The notes: a model not told the origin generated them from the letters alone. Positions 51,235-62,806 are shown, counted from the stretch's first letter. The stretch is 64,000 bases of DNA from an uncultured Prevotella sp. (GCA_900541335.1 UQJC01000004.1:21693-85692), one strand, 5' to 3'. Numbers and translations are program-made.

Positions 51235-52899
51235 ATGAGACTCGTAAAATGCTTTGCTTTTGCATTTGCTGCCATGCTCTCTATGGGCATTTCGGTTTCA
51301 AATGCACAGTCCCTTTCACCCTCTACCAAGTGGCATTGGAACAAGGGTACCATTGTAGTTGATACTCCTCAGCGTCCGGCTGGACAGAAGGATGTTCTTA
51401 ACTTGACTGCACCGAAAATCCAGAACCTCCGCGTAGCGTTCGTTGGTCTCGGTATGCGTGGTCCCGGTGCTGTAGAACGTTTCTGCCACATCCCCGGTGT
51501 GGAGATTGTTGCGCTCTGTGACTACGAAGCTGGCCGTGCAGAAGGTTGCCAGAAATACTTGAAGAATGCTGGCCTTGCTCCTGCTGTCATCTATTCAGGC
51601 GAAAAGGGTTACGAAGAACTCTGCAAGCGCAATGACATTGACCTCGTTTATGTAGCAACGGACTGGGATCACCACTTCCCCGTAGCTAAGTGCGCATTGG
51701 AAAATGGCAAGCACACGGCTATCGAAGTTCCCTCTGCTATGAACCTCGAACAGTGCTGGGATCTCATCAACCTCTCTGAAAAGACGCGTAAGCACTGCAT
51801 GATTCTTGAGAACTGCTGCTACGACTGGTTCGAAATGAACACGTTGAACATGGCTCAGCATGGTGTGTTCGGTGAAATCATCCGCGCTCAGGGTGCTTAC
51901 ATCCACAACCTCGATGACTTCTGGGATTACTACTGGAAGAACCCCAACGGAACGGACAAAGAAAAACTCGGCTGGCGTATGAAGTACAACATGGAGAACC
52001 GTGGTGACGTTTACGCTACGCACGGCCTCGGTCCTGTTGCTCAGGCACTCGACATTCACCGTGGTGACCGCATGACTACGCTCGTTGCTATGGATACGAA
52101 GAGTTTCCACGGTAAGGAATATGTAGAAAAGAAGACGGGCAAGCCTTGCGAAAACTACCGTAATGGTGACCACACAACGACCCTCATCCGTACGGAAAAC
52201 GGTAAGGTGATCGAAATCCAGCACAACGTAATGACTCCCCAGCCCTACAACCGTCTCTACCAGTTGACGGGTACTAAGGGTTTTGCTAACAAGTATCCTT
52301 CTGAAGGTTACGCTGTAGACGCTAAGCAGTTGGCTGCTACGGGTCACCAGCCCAAGGTGGACAACCTCAGCTCTCACGGTTTCATGCCTGATGCTGAAAA
52401 GAAGGCACTCGAAGCACAGTACCAGCACCCCATCCTCAAGAAGTATGGCGAAATGGCTAAGGAAGTAGGTGGCCACGGTGGTATGGACTTCATCATGGAT
52501 GCACGTATGGTTTACTGCCTCCAGAACGGTCTTCCCCTCGACATGGACGTTTATGACCTCGCTGAATGGTGTAGCCTCGCTGAACTCGGTTCACTCTCTA
52601 TGGATAACAACTGCGCTGCTGTAGAATTCCCCGACTTTACCCGTGGTAACTGGAACAAGGTGAAGGGTTACAAGCACGCTTATGCTCCCGAAGCTGAAGA
52701 GAAGGCTGTAGAAGAAGCTGCTAAGGCATTTACCGCTGCTCAGAAGGAAGCTACGGCTAAGAACAACCTTTGGACGCTCTATGAAGGCGTGAAGAAGGCT
52801 GCTGATGACAAGGCTAAGGCTAAGGCTCAGAAGGCTTACGACAAGGCTGTTGCTAAGGCTGACGCTCAGATTGCAAAGGCTCTCAAGGCTAAGAAGTAA
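51235..52899 (+). CDS. Gfo/Idh/MocA-family protein, GH109-like (alpha-N-acetylgalactosaminidase type)
   Basis: A 554-residue exported protein. A signal peptide covers residues 1-25 (cleavage after SNAQ). The Rossmann domain has LRVAFVGLGMRGPGAVERF, then VEIVALCDYE. The MILENCCYDWFEMN, GDVYATHGLGPVAQ and GGHGGMDFIMD segments match GH109, which cleaves alpha-GalNAc by an NAD-dependent redox mechanism (established for Elizabethkingia NagA). Residues about 490-554 form an extra Lys/Ala-rich helical tail ending in ALKAKK. Codon use is strongly biased (GCT, AAG, GAA, CTC) compared with neighbours, suggesting high expression. It is monocistronic, with a good promoter and two terminators. Confidence 0.87.
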   Translation: MRLVKCFAFAFAAMLSMGISVSNAQSLSPSTKWHWNKGTIVVDTPQRPAGQKDVLNLTAPKIQNLRVAFVGLGMRGPGAVERFCHIPGVEIVALCDYEAGRAEGCQKYLKNAGLAPAVIYSGEKGYEELCKRNDIDLVYVATDWDHHFPVAKCALENGKHTAIEVPSAMNLEQCWDLINLSEKTRKHCMILENCCYDWFEMNTLNMAQHGVFGEIIRAQGAYIHNLDDFWDYYWKNPNGTDKEKLGWRMKYNMENRGDVYATHGLGPVAQALDIHRGDRMTTLVAMDTKSFHGKEYVEKKTGKPCENYRNGDHTTTLIRTENGKVIEIQHNVMTPQPYNRLYQLTGTKGFANKYPSEGYAVDAKQLAATGHQPKVDNLSSHGFMPDAEKKALEAQYQHPILKKYGEMAKEVGGHGGMDFIMDARMVYCLQNGLPLDMDVYDLAEWCSLAELGSLSMDNNCAAVEFPDFTRGNWNKVKGYKHAYAPEAEEKAVEEAAKAFTAAQKEATAKNNLWTLYEGVKKAADDKAKAKAQKAYDKAVAKADAQIAKALKAKK

Positions 52900-52911
52900 T
52901 CAAGCATGATG

Positions 52912-52940
52912 AGAAGTTCAGTAGCATACTGAACGCTTCT
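52912..52940 (+). terminator. GH109 terminator 1
   Basis: AGAAGTTCAGTA pairs with TACTGAAC..CTTCT, with a small bulge, followed by ttat. Confidence 0.65.
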
Positions 52941-52949
52941 TTATAAGAA

Positions 52950-53000
52950 AAGGTTGCATCTCATTAGGGTATTCCTAATCAAGATGCAGCCTTCTTCTTT
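52950..53000 (+). terminator. GH109 terminator 2
   Basis: AAGG-TGCATCT-TTAGG pairs with CCTAA-AGATGCA-CCTT across a 4-nt loop with small internal loops, followed by cttctttt. Confidence 0.75.
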
Positions 53001-53213
53001 TAACAAAACAAGACTTTGATTGTAATCCAGTGGATGACGATGAGCTTTGCTCATTTTTTCTCCTGCACAGATGACCTATCTTCCTCTCTCGCAACTAAGT
53101 GAGGTATGAGCAGTTTGTCATAAAATCAGTAATTTCGCGCCATGAAATCGTGAAGGCTTGATAAGCTGGATGTTCACGACTTCTGCGTATATATCTATCT
53201 TATTCCTTGTAAT

Positions 53214-54560
53214 ATGTCAACCTCCTTATCAGTCCGCAGTTATTCCTATTCCCAAATTTGGGCGATTGCCTTTCCTATTCTTATCAGTACCCTTATGGAA
53301 CAGCTAATCGGAATGACCGATACGGCATTTCTGGGGCGCGTAGGCGAAATCGAACTGGGAGCTTCTGCCCTTGGGGGCATCTTTTACATCACAGTCTTCA
53401 TGCTTGGACTTGGCTTTAGTATCGGAGCACAGATTCTGATGGGGCGGCGCAACGGTGAAGGGAATTATGAACAAATCGGTACGATCTTTTACCACAGTCT
53501 GGCCTTTCTACTGCTAATGGCGGCATTGCTATTCATGGCAACCCGACTGTTTGCTCCCTTCATCATGAAACATATCATCCAGTCACACCAAGTCTATGTG
53601 GCTGCAAACGATTACTTACACTGGCGAGTATTTGGCTTTTTCTTTGCCTTTGTCAATTGCATGTATCGCGCTTTCTATGTGGCTACGACGCATACCCGCA
53701 CCTTGACACTGAATTCCTTGGTGATGGTCGGAAGCAATATTGTCTTCAACTATATTCTCATCTTTGGTAAGTTCGGTGTGCCTGCCTTCGGTATTGCCGG
53801 TGCAGCAATGGGTAGTTGCATGGCTGAAGGGGTATCAACGCTTTTCTTTGTAGTTTACACGCGTTGCCGCATCCCTTATACGAAGTATGGTTTGGGACGA
53901 TTGCCAAAATTCCGCCTTCATTTGTTAGGAAAAATACTGGGCATCAGCATGTGGACTATGGTACAGAATTTTCTCTCGCTGGCAACCTGGTTTCTCTTCT
54001 TCCTGTCGGTGGAGCATTTAGGGGAACGCGACTTGGCAGCTACCAACATTATCCGCAATATTTCTTCCTTTACCTTCATGACGGTCATTGCTCTTGCCTC
54101 CACGGCCAGTACCTTGGTCAGCAACTTAATGGGGCAAGGTGAAATTCAGGCTGTAGGACCGATGTTGCGCCGAACGATTACTCTAGGATTCTTCATCCTT
54201 ATACCTATCATTGCGCTGATCTTTCTCTTTGGAGAACAGGTCATGGGTATCTTTACCAATGATGCCAGCCTCATCGAGGCAGGACGCGGAGCACTCTACG
54301 TCATGCTGTCTTCCTATATACTGACTATCCCGGCGCAAATACTCTTTCACTCGGTTAGTGGTACAGGTAACACTCGCACAGCACTTGCTATCGAATTTGC
54401 TGCGCTCTTTATCTACTGCATCTTTATTGGCATTGCCATCTTTGGCTACCGCATCCCGCTTACTTGGTGCTGGCTAAGTGAACACGTCTACGGTTTCTTT
54501 GCCCTACTCTTCTCTGTCATTTACTTGAAATGGGGAAACTGGGAAGGAAAGAAGATTTAA
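53214..54560 (+). CDS. MATE family efflux transporter, NorM-like
   Basis: A 448-residue, twelve-span transporter with IWAIAFPILISTLMEQLIGMTDTAFLGRVGEIELGASALGG at the start and the central NSLVMVGSNIVFNYILIFGKFGVPAFGIAGAAMG, both typical of MATE proteins. It is more NorM-like than the MATE at 2368-3675, which is DinF-like. It probably exports cationic compounds by Na+ or H+ antiport. It stands alone with its own terminator. Confidence 0.9.
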   Translation: MSTSLSVRSYSYSQIWAIAFPILISTLMEQLIGMTDTAFLGRVGEIELGASALGGIFYITVFMLGLGFSIGAQILMGRRNGEGNYEQIGTIFYHSLAFLLLMAALLFMATRLFAPFIMKHIIQSHQVYVAANDYLHWRVFGFFFAFVNCMYRAFYVATTHTRTLTLNSLVMVGSNIVFNYILIFGKFGVPAFGIAGAAMGSCMAEGVSTLFFVVYTRCRIPYTKYGLGRLPKFRLHLLGKILGISMWTMVQNFLSLATWFLFFLSVEHLGERDLAATNIIRNISSFTFMTVIALASTASTLVSNLMGQGEIQAVGPMLRRTITLGFFILIPIIALIFLFGEQVMGIFTNDASLIEAGRGALYVMLSSYILTIPAQILFHSVSGTGNTRTALAIEFAALFIYCIFIGIAIFGYRIPLTWCWLSEHVYGFFALLFSVIYLKWGNWEGKKI

Positions 54561-54594
54561 GAACCAGTCTAGATCAGAAAATACGATACAACAG

Positions 54595-54643
54595 AAAGTA
54601 CGGAAATTACAGAAACTCACATTATCTGTAACTTCCGTACTTT
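54595..54643 (+). terminator. Terminator of MATE gene
   Basis: Nineteen-nt arms with one mismatch (AAAGTACGGAA..TTACAGA), an 11-nt loop, followed by T-rich sequence on the plus strand. Confidence 0.85.
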
Positions 54644-54806
54644 TTCTATTCAGAACTTATTCAATAAGAAGAAATCGTATGACTACCAACCAGCTAATGT
54701 GGAGAATACACGAAATAAGCTGAAGTACATCGATTAAATTCATTCATGTTATGGTTCACACAACTTTGTCGAAAGAACCTTGATCAATAGACTGCCACAT
54801 ACAAAT

Positions 54807-54848
54807 AAAAGAAGGCTCAAACCGCATCTGCAGTTTGAGCCTTCTTTT
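54807..54848 (-). terminator. Terminator of pflB
   Basis: Perfect 16-bp arms (AAAAGAAGGCTCAAAC and its complement) with a 10-nt loop, followed on the minus strand by tttatttg. Confidence 0.85.
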
Positions 54849-54866
54849 AATAATATGAGCTTCGAA

Positions 54867-57083
<2,217 letters not shown>

Positions 57084-57303
57084 TATAAATAAGGATTAAG
57101 GAGTAAATAATTGAGAACGATCTTCGAATAACAGAAGTTGTCACCGAATTATCGTTCTGTTTGATTTCTAAAAATATGTACTTAGGATAAGAAAAGCTCT
57201 TCTGAGCTTATATATGCCGAATGAAAAACGACTACTAGTCAACACATAAGACCATTCAAGTCAGCCTCGTTGTTGCTGATCTATGGTTTCCCTTTCGACG
57301 ATG

Positions 57304-57334
57304 CAAAGATACACTTTTGGGGTTGTTTGTGCAA
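57304..57334 (-). promoter_or_regulatory. pflB promoter
   Basis: The minus strand reads TTG (57332-57334), 20 nt, TATCTTTG (57304-57311), a good match to the Bacteroides consensus. The predicted leader is about 215 nt. Confidence 0.65.
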
Positions 57335-57405
57335 GAATTCTTGCAGATTTAATTAACGGAATTGTAACCAATACAACTTTTGAAGTGTAAGCTTTGCAAA
57401 AAGAA

Positions 57406-57463
57406 GGAGGAATCGAATGAAAATAAACGGCTATACAGCCGCATCTTTTCATTCGGTTCCTCC
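57406..57463 (-). terminator. Terminator of the phytase-like esterase gene
   Basis: Eighteen-nt arms with one mismatch (57406-57423 and 57446-57463) enclosing an inner CGGC/GCCG hairpin. On the minus strand it is followed by ttctttttg. Confidence 0.8.
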
Positions 57464-57499
57464 TATAGGCAAAGGGGATAACGTGCTATTTACACGAAT

Positions 57500-58561
57500 T
57501 TAATCGCCCAAAAGAATGACCTTGATGTAATCTTTCAATTGAAATGGTCCCTTGCGGTAACCGCCCTGCGAATCACTAAGCAGAAGAAGCGTACGACGGC
57601 CATCCGCCAAAGTTCTACCGAAACACATGGCTTCGTAATTGGCAAAATTCAAACGGAAGGGCTGTACACTGGTTTTCCAACTTGCCAACAGCTTCTTCGT
57701 CATAAACCGATTGCTGTCAAGCTGAGGTAAACTGATGCTGCTGTCTATTTGATGGCTTTCTGCGGGATTGACCAGATACAATTTGCAGATACATTCACTG
57801 CTGAGTCCCCCCGAAGTAATATTAGCTTCACGTTCCAATACCAATAAGCGACCATCGGGCATAGCGGTCAACTCGGGAACACCATAATAATACTGCTTAC
57901 CAAAATCCTCTTTCCGTCCTCGATCCATCCGATAGGCATACTGTGCCACTGGCTGGAAGTCTTCACCGAAGGCTTGAAAGCGCAGTAAATTTTGTGCATT
58001 GGGATGTTGCGGACCAGCGGCCTCTCCGTCTATAGGTAACGTGCTTTCAGTCGTAGTCCAAATACGATGGGTTTGTGCATCGTAAGTCAATGCTTCAAAA
58101 CCATAGTTATGCACGATGTTTGATCGGTTGAAGATGGCAGGAACATTCAACTTGCGCCCTGTAGGTTGTCCTTCCAGATTGTATTCCAAGACTTCCTGAT
58201 CACCTTCACCACTAATCAGCACCGTTTGGGTTGTAGGTAAATAAACAATTCCCTCACAGTCACGAATGGTCTTGCCAGCTGCATCGACTTGAGGGTGGTT
58301 ATTGCCCTTAAACTCTTCAAGATATACTTGGGTCACTTCGCCCGTTGCTGGATGTTGGTCGATGCGAAATATGAAAAAACCATCTCTGGGTTCATCGTCG
58401 CTAACAACAGCATAACGATTGCCTCCCATGGGAGCAATGCCACTAAATTGTCCGCTCCCAACGTTCCATTTACTCATGGAAACTGGCTTTAGCTCAAGTG
58501 CTGTCTGTGCACTGACGACACTCGGTACGCAAGCAAAGAGTAAGAATAGTAACTGTTTCAT
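57500..58561 (-). CDS. Phytase-like esterase family exported protein
   Basis: A 353-residue protein with a signal peptide (1-18, cleavage after SVVSA) and the beta-propeller-like phytase-esterase pattern (PF13449 type): GQFSGIAPMGGNRYAVVSDDEP near the start, DCEGIVYLPTTQTVLISGEGDQEVLEY, NYGFEALTYDAQTHRIWTTTEST, GVPELTAMPDGRLLVLERE and LNFANYEAMCFGRTLADGRRTLLLLSDSQG. Periplasmic or outer-membrane location is likely. The family's enzymatic activity is poorly defined and the substrate is unknown. Confidence 0.82.
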   Translation of the reverse strand: MKQLLFLLFACVPSVVSAQTALELKPVSMSKWNVGSGQFSGIAPMGGNRYAVVSDDEPRDGFFIFRIDQHPATGEVTQVYLEEFKGNNHPQVDAAGKTIRDCEGIVYLPTTQTVLISGEGDQEVLEYNLEGQPTGRKLNVPAIFNRSNIVHNYGFEALTYDAQTHRIWTTTESTLPIDGEAAGPQHPNAQNLLRFQAFGEDFQPVAQYAYRMDRGRKEDFGKQYYYGVPELTAMPDGRLLVLEREANITSGGLSSECICKLYLVNPAESHQIDSSISLPQLDSNRFMTKKLLASWKTSVQPFRLNFANYEAMCFGRTLADGRRTLLLLSDSQGGYRKGPFQLKDYIKVILLGD

Positions 58562-58694
58562 CTTTATCAGATTAAATGTAAAGAATAACGTGAGTCGCTC
58601 CTTATCAATTGCATCCTACGGCAATGCGAATCGAACAAACTCTACGCAAATATTCACCTACGAATGGATTTTCAACGTCTACTTAAGAGGACAC

Positions 58695-59738
58695 CTACTC
58701 ATCCAACATCATATCCATGACTATGGGCTGAGCTGCCATAAACATAGCGGCCAATCCACCGGGGGTGATGATGCTTTCCGGGCGTATGTCGGTCAAACGC
58801 ACACGCCCGTTTTCTACGATATACCATCCGTTATTCTCTGGAATATCCAAATCACCATCAATACCAATGTGTAACTGGAAACCGGGATTGGGCTGGGCGA
58901 TACCTGCCAAGAAACGCGGCACATTGATTACACGAGCCATGGCGTAAGGTTCAGTCCCCTTATTTGAGCCTGGAATACAGAAACGACGATAAACTTCCGC
59001 AACCCCGCATTCACGACAAAGGTATTCGACAAAGGCCTTACGCGTAGCAGCTTCCGTTATTGCTAAAGTACGAATGTAGACTTTTCCATTCTTTTCCTTC
59101 ACTGCTAAACAGAATCCAACTAAACGACGTTTGCGATGGGCAACCAACACATACCCGTCTTCCAAGTCTGCCGCTTCGAGAGCAGCAAAGAAGTCTTTCT
59201 CTGAAGGATGTACCATGAATGGAAGGGTCTGTGTGAGACGACGATAGAATACATACAATTCCTGACGCCACTCATCGGGGCGTGAAACTTCTATCTTATC
59301 GGTCTCTCCATCCTGGGAAATATCTAAAGGTAACTCTTGACGATAAACGGAGGTCCAATAAGAACCATGCTGCGGCTTTTCATAAAACGTACGCAAGGTT
59401 TCGGAACCAGGTATCAAGAGACTGAGCGTTGCTCCCTGTGCATAAAGACGACGATGGGCCTCATGAAGCAGGTTGCTAGCAAACCCTCTGCCACGATAAT
59501 CGGGAAGTGTGGCAAGCCCCGAAATATAACCTGCATATTGAACAGAGCCATAAAAGGTCAAACGATAAGGAAGAACTTGCGTAGCTGCCACCACTTTACC
59601 ATCCATACGGACTGTAAGGTTAGCTTCATCGGTATATTTATCTTCAAAATAGATATCCATAAAGTCCTCGCTATCAGCAAAGCAAGTACGCCAGAGATCG
59701 CGAGTCTGAGATTTGATTTCTTCGGGTGTTGTAAGCAT
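58695..59738 (-). CDS. GNAT family acetyltransferase, Eis-like two-domain
   Basis: A 347-residue protein. The N-terminal GNAT domain has GYISGLATLPDYRGRGFASNLLHEAHRRL (acetyl-CoA-binding R/Q-x-x-G-x-G/A type loop, YRGRGFA at about 79-85). A second GNAT-like region and a C-terminal sterol-carrier-like domain (DLDIPENNGWYIVENGRVR, IITPGGLAAMFM) complete an Eis-type layout. The acceptor is unknown. It lies downstream of the DUF2156 gene by 116 nt on the same strand. Confidence 0.8.
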   Translation of the reverse strand: MLTTPEEIKSQTRDLWRTCFADSEDFMDIYFEDKYTDEANLTVRMDGKVVAATQVLPYRLTFYGSVQYAGYISGLATLPDYRGRGFASNLLHEAHRRLYAQGATLSLLIPGSETLRTFYEKPQHGSYWTSVYRQELPLDISQDGETDKIEVSRPDEWRQELYVFYRRLTQTLPFMVHPSEKDFFAALEAADLEDGYVLVAHRKRRLVGFCLAVKEKNGKVYIRTLAITEAATRKAFVEYLCRECGVAEVYRRFCIPGSNKGTEPYAMARVINVPRFLAGIAQPNPGFQLHIGIDGDLDIPENNGWYIVENGRVRLTDIRPESIITPGGLAAMFMAAQPIVMDMMLDE

Positions 59739-59854
59739 AAATAACAGGTTAGATACTGATTGTCATATTTCGGTATAGGTTTTACCTATGAAAACGTTAT
59801 GCCCCAAGATTCGTCTACCACGAAACGGTTGATAAAGGAACTAGAAAATTCACC

Positions 59855-60781
59855 TTACCCGTTGGTCGTAGAGAATGGATGCTTGGTCATGACGGTATAT
59901 TTCTGCAAGAGATATTCTGGCTGATAGGAAAGCTTCGCACGACGAAGACCTTCGATACCTAAATCCTCTTCTCTGTTTAAGTAGATGTATTGTTCCGGTA
60001 TGCGCCGGGCAAATTCTCGATTGACAATTGCAAAAGCTCCCTCATAACGTGTGTCGGCTTTTTCCATACAAACTCCAAAAGTATCGTGGTTGATGGGAGC
60101 ACCATAAGTAAAAGCTACAATCTGTCCTTCGACACATACCACAATACCTTGTCCACCTAATTCGTCCCAATGCTCAAATGCAGTCAGCAACGAACGACGC
60201 TCGGCTTCGTAGGTATAACGGCCAGCCTCAGTTTCTACAGCCTTACTATCCACCCACTGCGCATCCAATTCGATACATTGAGGAATCAGTTCAACTGTGA
60301 GGGGAAGGACCTCATAATCAGGATAAAGTTTGGCAAAGCGATTAGCAAAATTACGCTTCGGCTGTAATTTCTTACCCGCTAAGGTTGCCAAAGACTCACG
60401 GCGGTAAATGTAGTCGGTATAAGCCCGGTCGGCAGTCGCATAGAAATAGTCGGGCATGGCCACATCTAACCGACGAAGTGAATTTTCACAGACGCCCATC
60501 AACAGGAAGGGGTGCCCCTGTGAGACTGCATCTGCAATCATCTCTGACAAGATAGCACGCCAATCGCCTGTGCCCACAGGAGCTAAATAAGCAAGATGCC
60601 CATCAGCCTTAAAGCGAAACAGTAACCAGCCTTCGTAATCTGCGACTTCGGTGTCGTAGAGAAAACGCCAGCTGATGAGGTTCATGAAATTCAAATCGCA
60701 GTTGCGACAATCTGTGGAATACACCCGTTGTTGCACCCAATCTCGGTCTGCAAGGGTTAGGGGATGAAAAGGAATGGACAT
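59855..60781 (-). CDS. DUF2156 (phosphatidylglycerol lysyltransferase C-terminal-like) protein
   Basis: A 308-residue GNAT-fold protein of the DUF2156 family. It has SWRFLYDTEVADYEGWLLFRF near the start, YRRESLATLAGKKLQPKRNFANRF, and the ending YLNREEDLGIEGLRRAKLSYQPEYLLQKY. MprF-type lysyl transferases share this domain, but the membrane part is absent, so the protein is soluble and its acceptor is unknown. It probably forms an operon with the NigD-like gene (54 nt upstream) and the GNAT gene downstream. Confidence 0.85.
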   Translation of the reverse strand: MSIPFHPLTLADRDWVQQRVYSTDCRNCDLNFMNLISWRFLYDTEVADYEGWLLFRFKADGHLAYLAPVGTGDWRAILSEMIADAVSQGHPFLLMGVCENSLRRLDVAMPDYFYATADRAYTDYIYRRESLATLAGKKLQPKRNFANRFAKLYPDYEVLPLTVELIPQCIELDAQWVDSKAVETEAGRYTYEAERRSLLTAFEHWDELGGQGIVVCVEGQIVAFTYGAPINHDTFGVCMEKADTRYEGAFAIVNREFARRIPEQYIYLNREEDLGIEGLRRAKLSYQPEYLLQKYTVMTKHPFSTTNG

Positions 60782-60835
60782 GGACTATCAGAATGTTTTA
60801 TGTAAAAGCGTAAGAGCACCCCGTCACGGGCACAA

Positions 60836-61459
60836 TCAGAATGGAAAAGTCTTGACTAGTTCTTGCTGATATTGTTGCACCCGAATCTGAATGGAATCTC
60901 TACCCTTTACCAAATGAGCATCTAAAGGACGAAGAGGAATGGAAAGGTAGACCCTACGCGTATAGTCTTCGGAATCAGCATTTTGATCGTGAATCAACTT
61001 TACACAGAGAGTTTTCGTCCCATTCGGGTAAGATTGATATCCAATTTCACTCGCACCAAAATAATGAGTGCCCTTAACGGTTCCCAATACGTCAAGCAAC
61101 AAATTGAGATAGTTAGGAGCCAACGAAACTGCCGCAAACTTCACAGGATCATACTTAACCCGATCATCGTGAAAATGGCTGACATGTGGTGTCAATACCG
61201 GAACACAATCTGCCAGTCTTACCTGGTCATCATATTGCGTGAAGACACTGATTACTCGTGAAAGTGTATCTGCAGGTAACTGAGCAGGCGGATTAAGTAC
61301 TGCATATTCCTTCCCATTATCTAAACGCATCTTGACTCCCCTTCCCTCACTATCTGTCAATAGATCTGCTAGTTCGGTACGGTAGGCTGGCAATACTGCC
61401 TGTTCTTCTTCACAAGCAAGAAAAAGTAACGAGCAACACAAAAGGATGAATCGAATCAT
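60836..61459 (-). CDS. NigD-like lipoprotein
   Basis: A 207-residue lipoprotein: a signal peptide with lipobox LFLAC places the lipidated cysteine at C16, followed by EEEQ. The body has an OB-like part (GRGVKMRLDNGKEYAVLN) and a C-terminal beta domain with SLAPNYLNLLLDVLGTVKGTHYFG and KLIHDQNADSEDYTRRVYLSIPLRPL, a pattern typical of the NigD-like family of Bacteroidales. Function unknown. It is the first gene of a probable three-gene run with DUF2156 and GNAT. Confidence 0.68.
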   Translation of the reverse strand: MIRFILLCCSLLFLACEEEQAVLPAYRTELADLLTDSEGRGVKMRLDNGKEYAVLNPPAQLPADTLSRVISVFTQYDDQVRLADCVPVLTPHVSHFHDDRVKYDPVKFAAVSLAPNYLNLLLDVLGTVKGTHYFGASEIGYQSYPNGTKTLCVKLIHDQNADSEDYTRRVYLSIPLRPLDAHLVKGRDSIQIRVQQYQQELVKTFPF

Positions 61460-61511
61460 GGGAGTATATAAAACTAGATGTCGGATTGACCTAACAAGGA
61501 TGCCAACCTAA

Positions 61512-61539
61512 CAGCCAACAGGACAAATCCTGTTGGCTG
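61512..61539 (-). terminator. Terminator of acyltransferase gene
   Basis: Perfect 12-bp arms CAGCCAACAGGA/TCCTGTTGGCTG with a 4-nt loop. The T run after it on the minus strand is weak. Confidence 0.6.
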
Positions 61540-61574
61540 AATTAGCTGTTACTAAATTAAATGCAGAAAAAGTA

Positions 61575-62732
61575 CTAACCTCTTGCAGCCAAATGGTTAC
61601 GCAAGGGGTTGGCATACATAGTTAAAATGCGTTCGCGCAAGAAGGCCTCATCCTTATTGGGGAGCTGAATCAAAGCCAAACGATCGCTCAGATAATGCAG
61701 GAAGGTTGCCTTATCTTCAGCAGTATAATGACTGGTAGATTCGACATCACGTTCTTCAAGCAAATCCAACGCGATATAATTAGCGGGGAAGAGCTCATAA
61801 CCCAAATGTATCGAACGGTCTATGCGCGAAGCCACTTCATTATAAAACTCAATCTTAGACAATTCTTTCAATTCATCAATCCAGGTATTTACAGGCTCTC
61901 CCATTCGGTATACAACACGTCCTTTATAGCCAAAGATACCAGTCTGCATATTTGTCAAGTCATCCTGCGGGCTCTTCTTAAACTCCGGATTATCGCGCTT
62001 CTGTTGAAATTCCTGTGCCTTGAGAAAGTCGCAAGGGTCATATTCATAGGAAATAGACAGAGGCACAAGATTCATTTCCTTCAAGCTTTCCAACGGAGAA
62101 CCTTCACCACCTAATACCATCATCTTCAGTACAGACTCCTGCGTACGATCGTTTGAATCTTTGGCACGGCCTTCACGCTGAGCTATCCAGATATTCTCTT
62201 GCTTCTCACGGATGGCAAAGTGCATATACCGACTCATTCGTTTGCTGGCAGCCAGCATTTCACGCATGCCTAAGGAACGTTGTACGATAAACGACTTGTT
62301 AATACGTACCAACGTCTTAATCCAAGGATGAATCAACAGGTTATCGCCAATAGCGATTTCTACTGTTGTGCGGAAACCATTCTCTATCAGCAAGACCGAA
62401 AGCAAGGCTGGATCCAAGACAATGTCACGGTGATTGGAAATGAAGGTATGACTACCCCCACGCGCTTCTGCAGAAAGAGTTGATGCATCCAAGATGGCTC
62501 CTTTACTACAACGTTCAAGCAACTGGTTGAGCAATTGATGGAAAAAGACCTTCTGCACTTCAAGTGAATCCTTACAGCTATACAACTTTGCCTTTAAAGC
62601 CTCAAAGGGAACTCCTTCGAAGAAAGACTGCATCAGCACACAAAACTCCGAATCGGCCATTAGGCTATCGAAGGCTGCTGGAAGTTCTTCGGGCAAATAA
62701 GGACGAATATCGTCAAAATCGTGAACATTCAT
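61575..62732 (-). CDS. PlsC/PlsB-like acyltransferase
   Basis: A 385-residue protein of the glycerophosphate acyltransferase superfamily. FISNHRDIVLDPALLSVLL (96-114) is motif I, WIAQREGRAKDSNDRTQESVLKMM is the region with the conserved G and E, and LVPLSISYEYDPCD is motif IV. Motif I has H-x5-D (or H-x-D) rather than the usual H-x4-D. The ATG at 62732 is preferred; an upstream GTG at 62765 is possible. Likely role: acylation of a glycerophosphate or other lipid precursor at the inner membrane. It follows ddl by 148 nt. Confidence 0.8.
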   Translation of the reverse strand: MNVHDFDDIRPYLPEELPAAFDSLMADSEFCVLMQSFFEGVPFEALKAKLYSCKDSLEVQKVFFHQLLNQLLERCSKGAILDASTLSAEARGGSHTFISNHRDIVLDPALLSVLLIENGFRTTVEIAIGDNLLIHPWIKTLVRINKSFIVQRSLGMREMLAASKRMSRYMHFAIREKQENIWIAQREGRAKDSNDRTQESVLKMMVLGGEGSPLESLKEMNLVPLSISYEYDPCDFLKAQEFQQKRDNPEFKKSPQDDLTNMQTGIFGYKGRVVYRMGEPVNTWIDELKELSKIEFYNEVASRIDRSIHLGYELFPANYIALDLLEERDVESTSHYTAEDKATFLHYLSDRLALIQLPNKDEAFLRERILTMYANPLRNHLAARG

Positions 62733-62806
62733 GGCGATGGTATGTTTAGAGGAAAATACATGCACGCCTAACTTGGCGCACGATATAATAAAAATGACTC
62801 CGAAAA

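Larger units (their letters stand above)
52900..53213. other. Intergenic region GH109/MATE
   Basis: 314 nt with two tandem terminators (52912-52940, 52950-53000). A TAATTTCG element at 53130-53137 is a weak -7 candidate for the MATE gene. Nothing else is seen. Confidence 0.6.
54561..54866. other. Convergent intergenic region MATE/pflB
   Basis: 306 nt containing one terminator per converging gene (54595-54643 and 54807-54848). The middle 160 nt show nothing recognisable; no pflA-like sequence is present. Confidence 0.65.
57084..57499. other. pflB upstream region
   Basis: 416 nt containing the pflB promoter (57304-57334), its long leader (57084-57298), and the terminator of the upstream phytase-like gene (57406-57463). 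The leader has a short aagctc/gagctt hairpin but no clear regulatory element that I recognise. Confidence 0.6.

Noticed and set aside
51595..52476. 293-codon open frame antisense to the GH109 gene
   Set aside because: It is a shadow of the highly codon-biased gene on the plus strand and has no family likeness or promoter.
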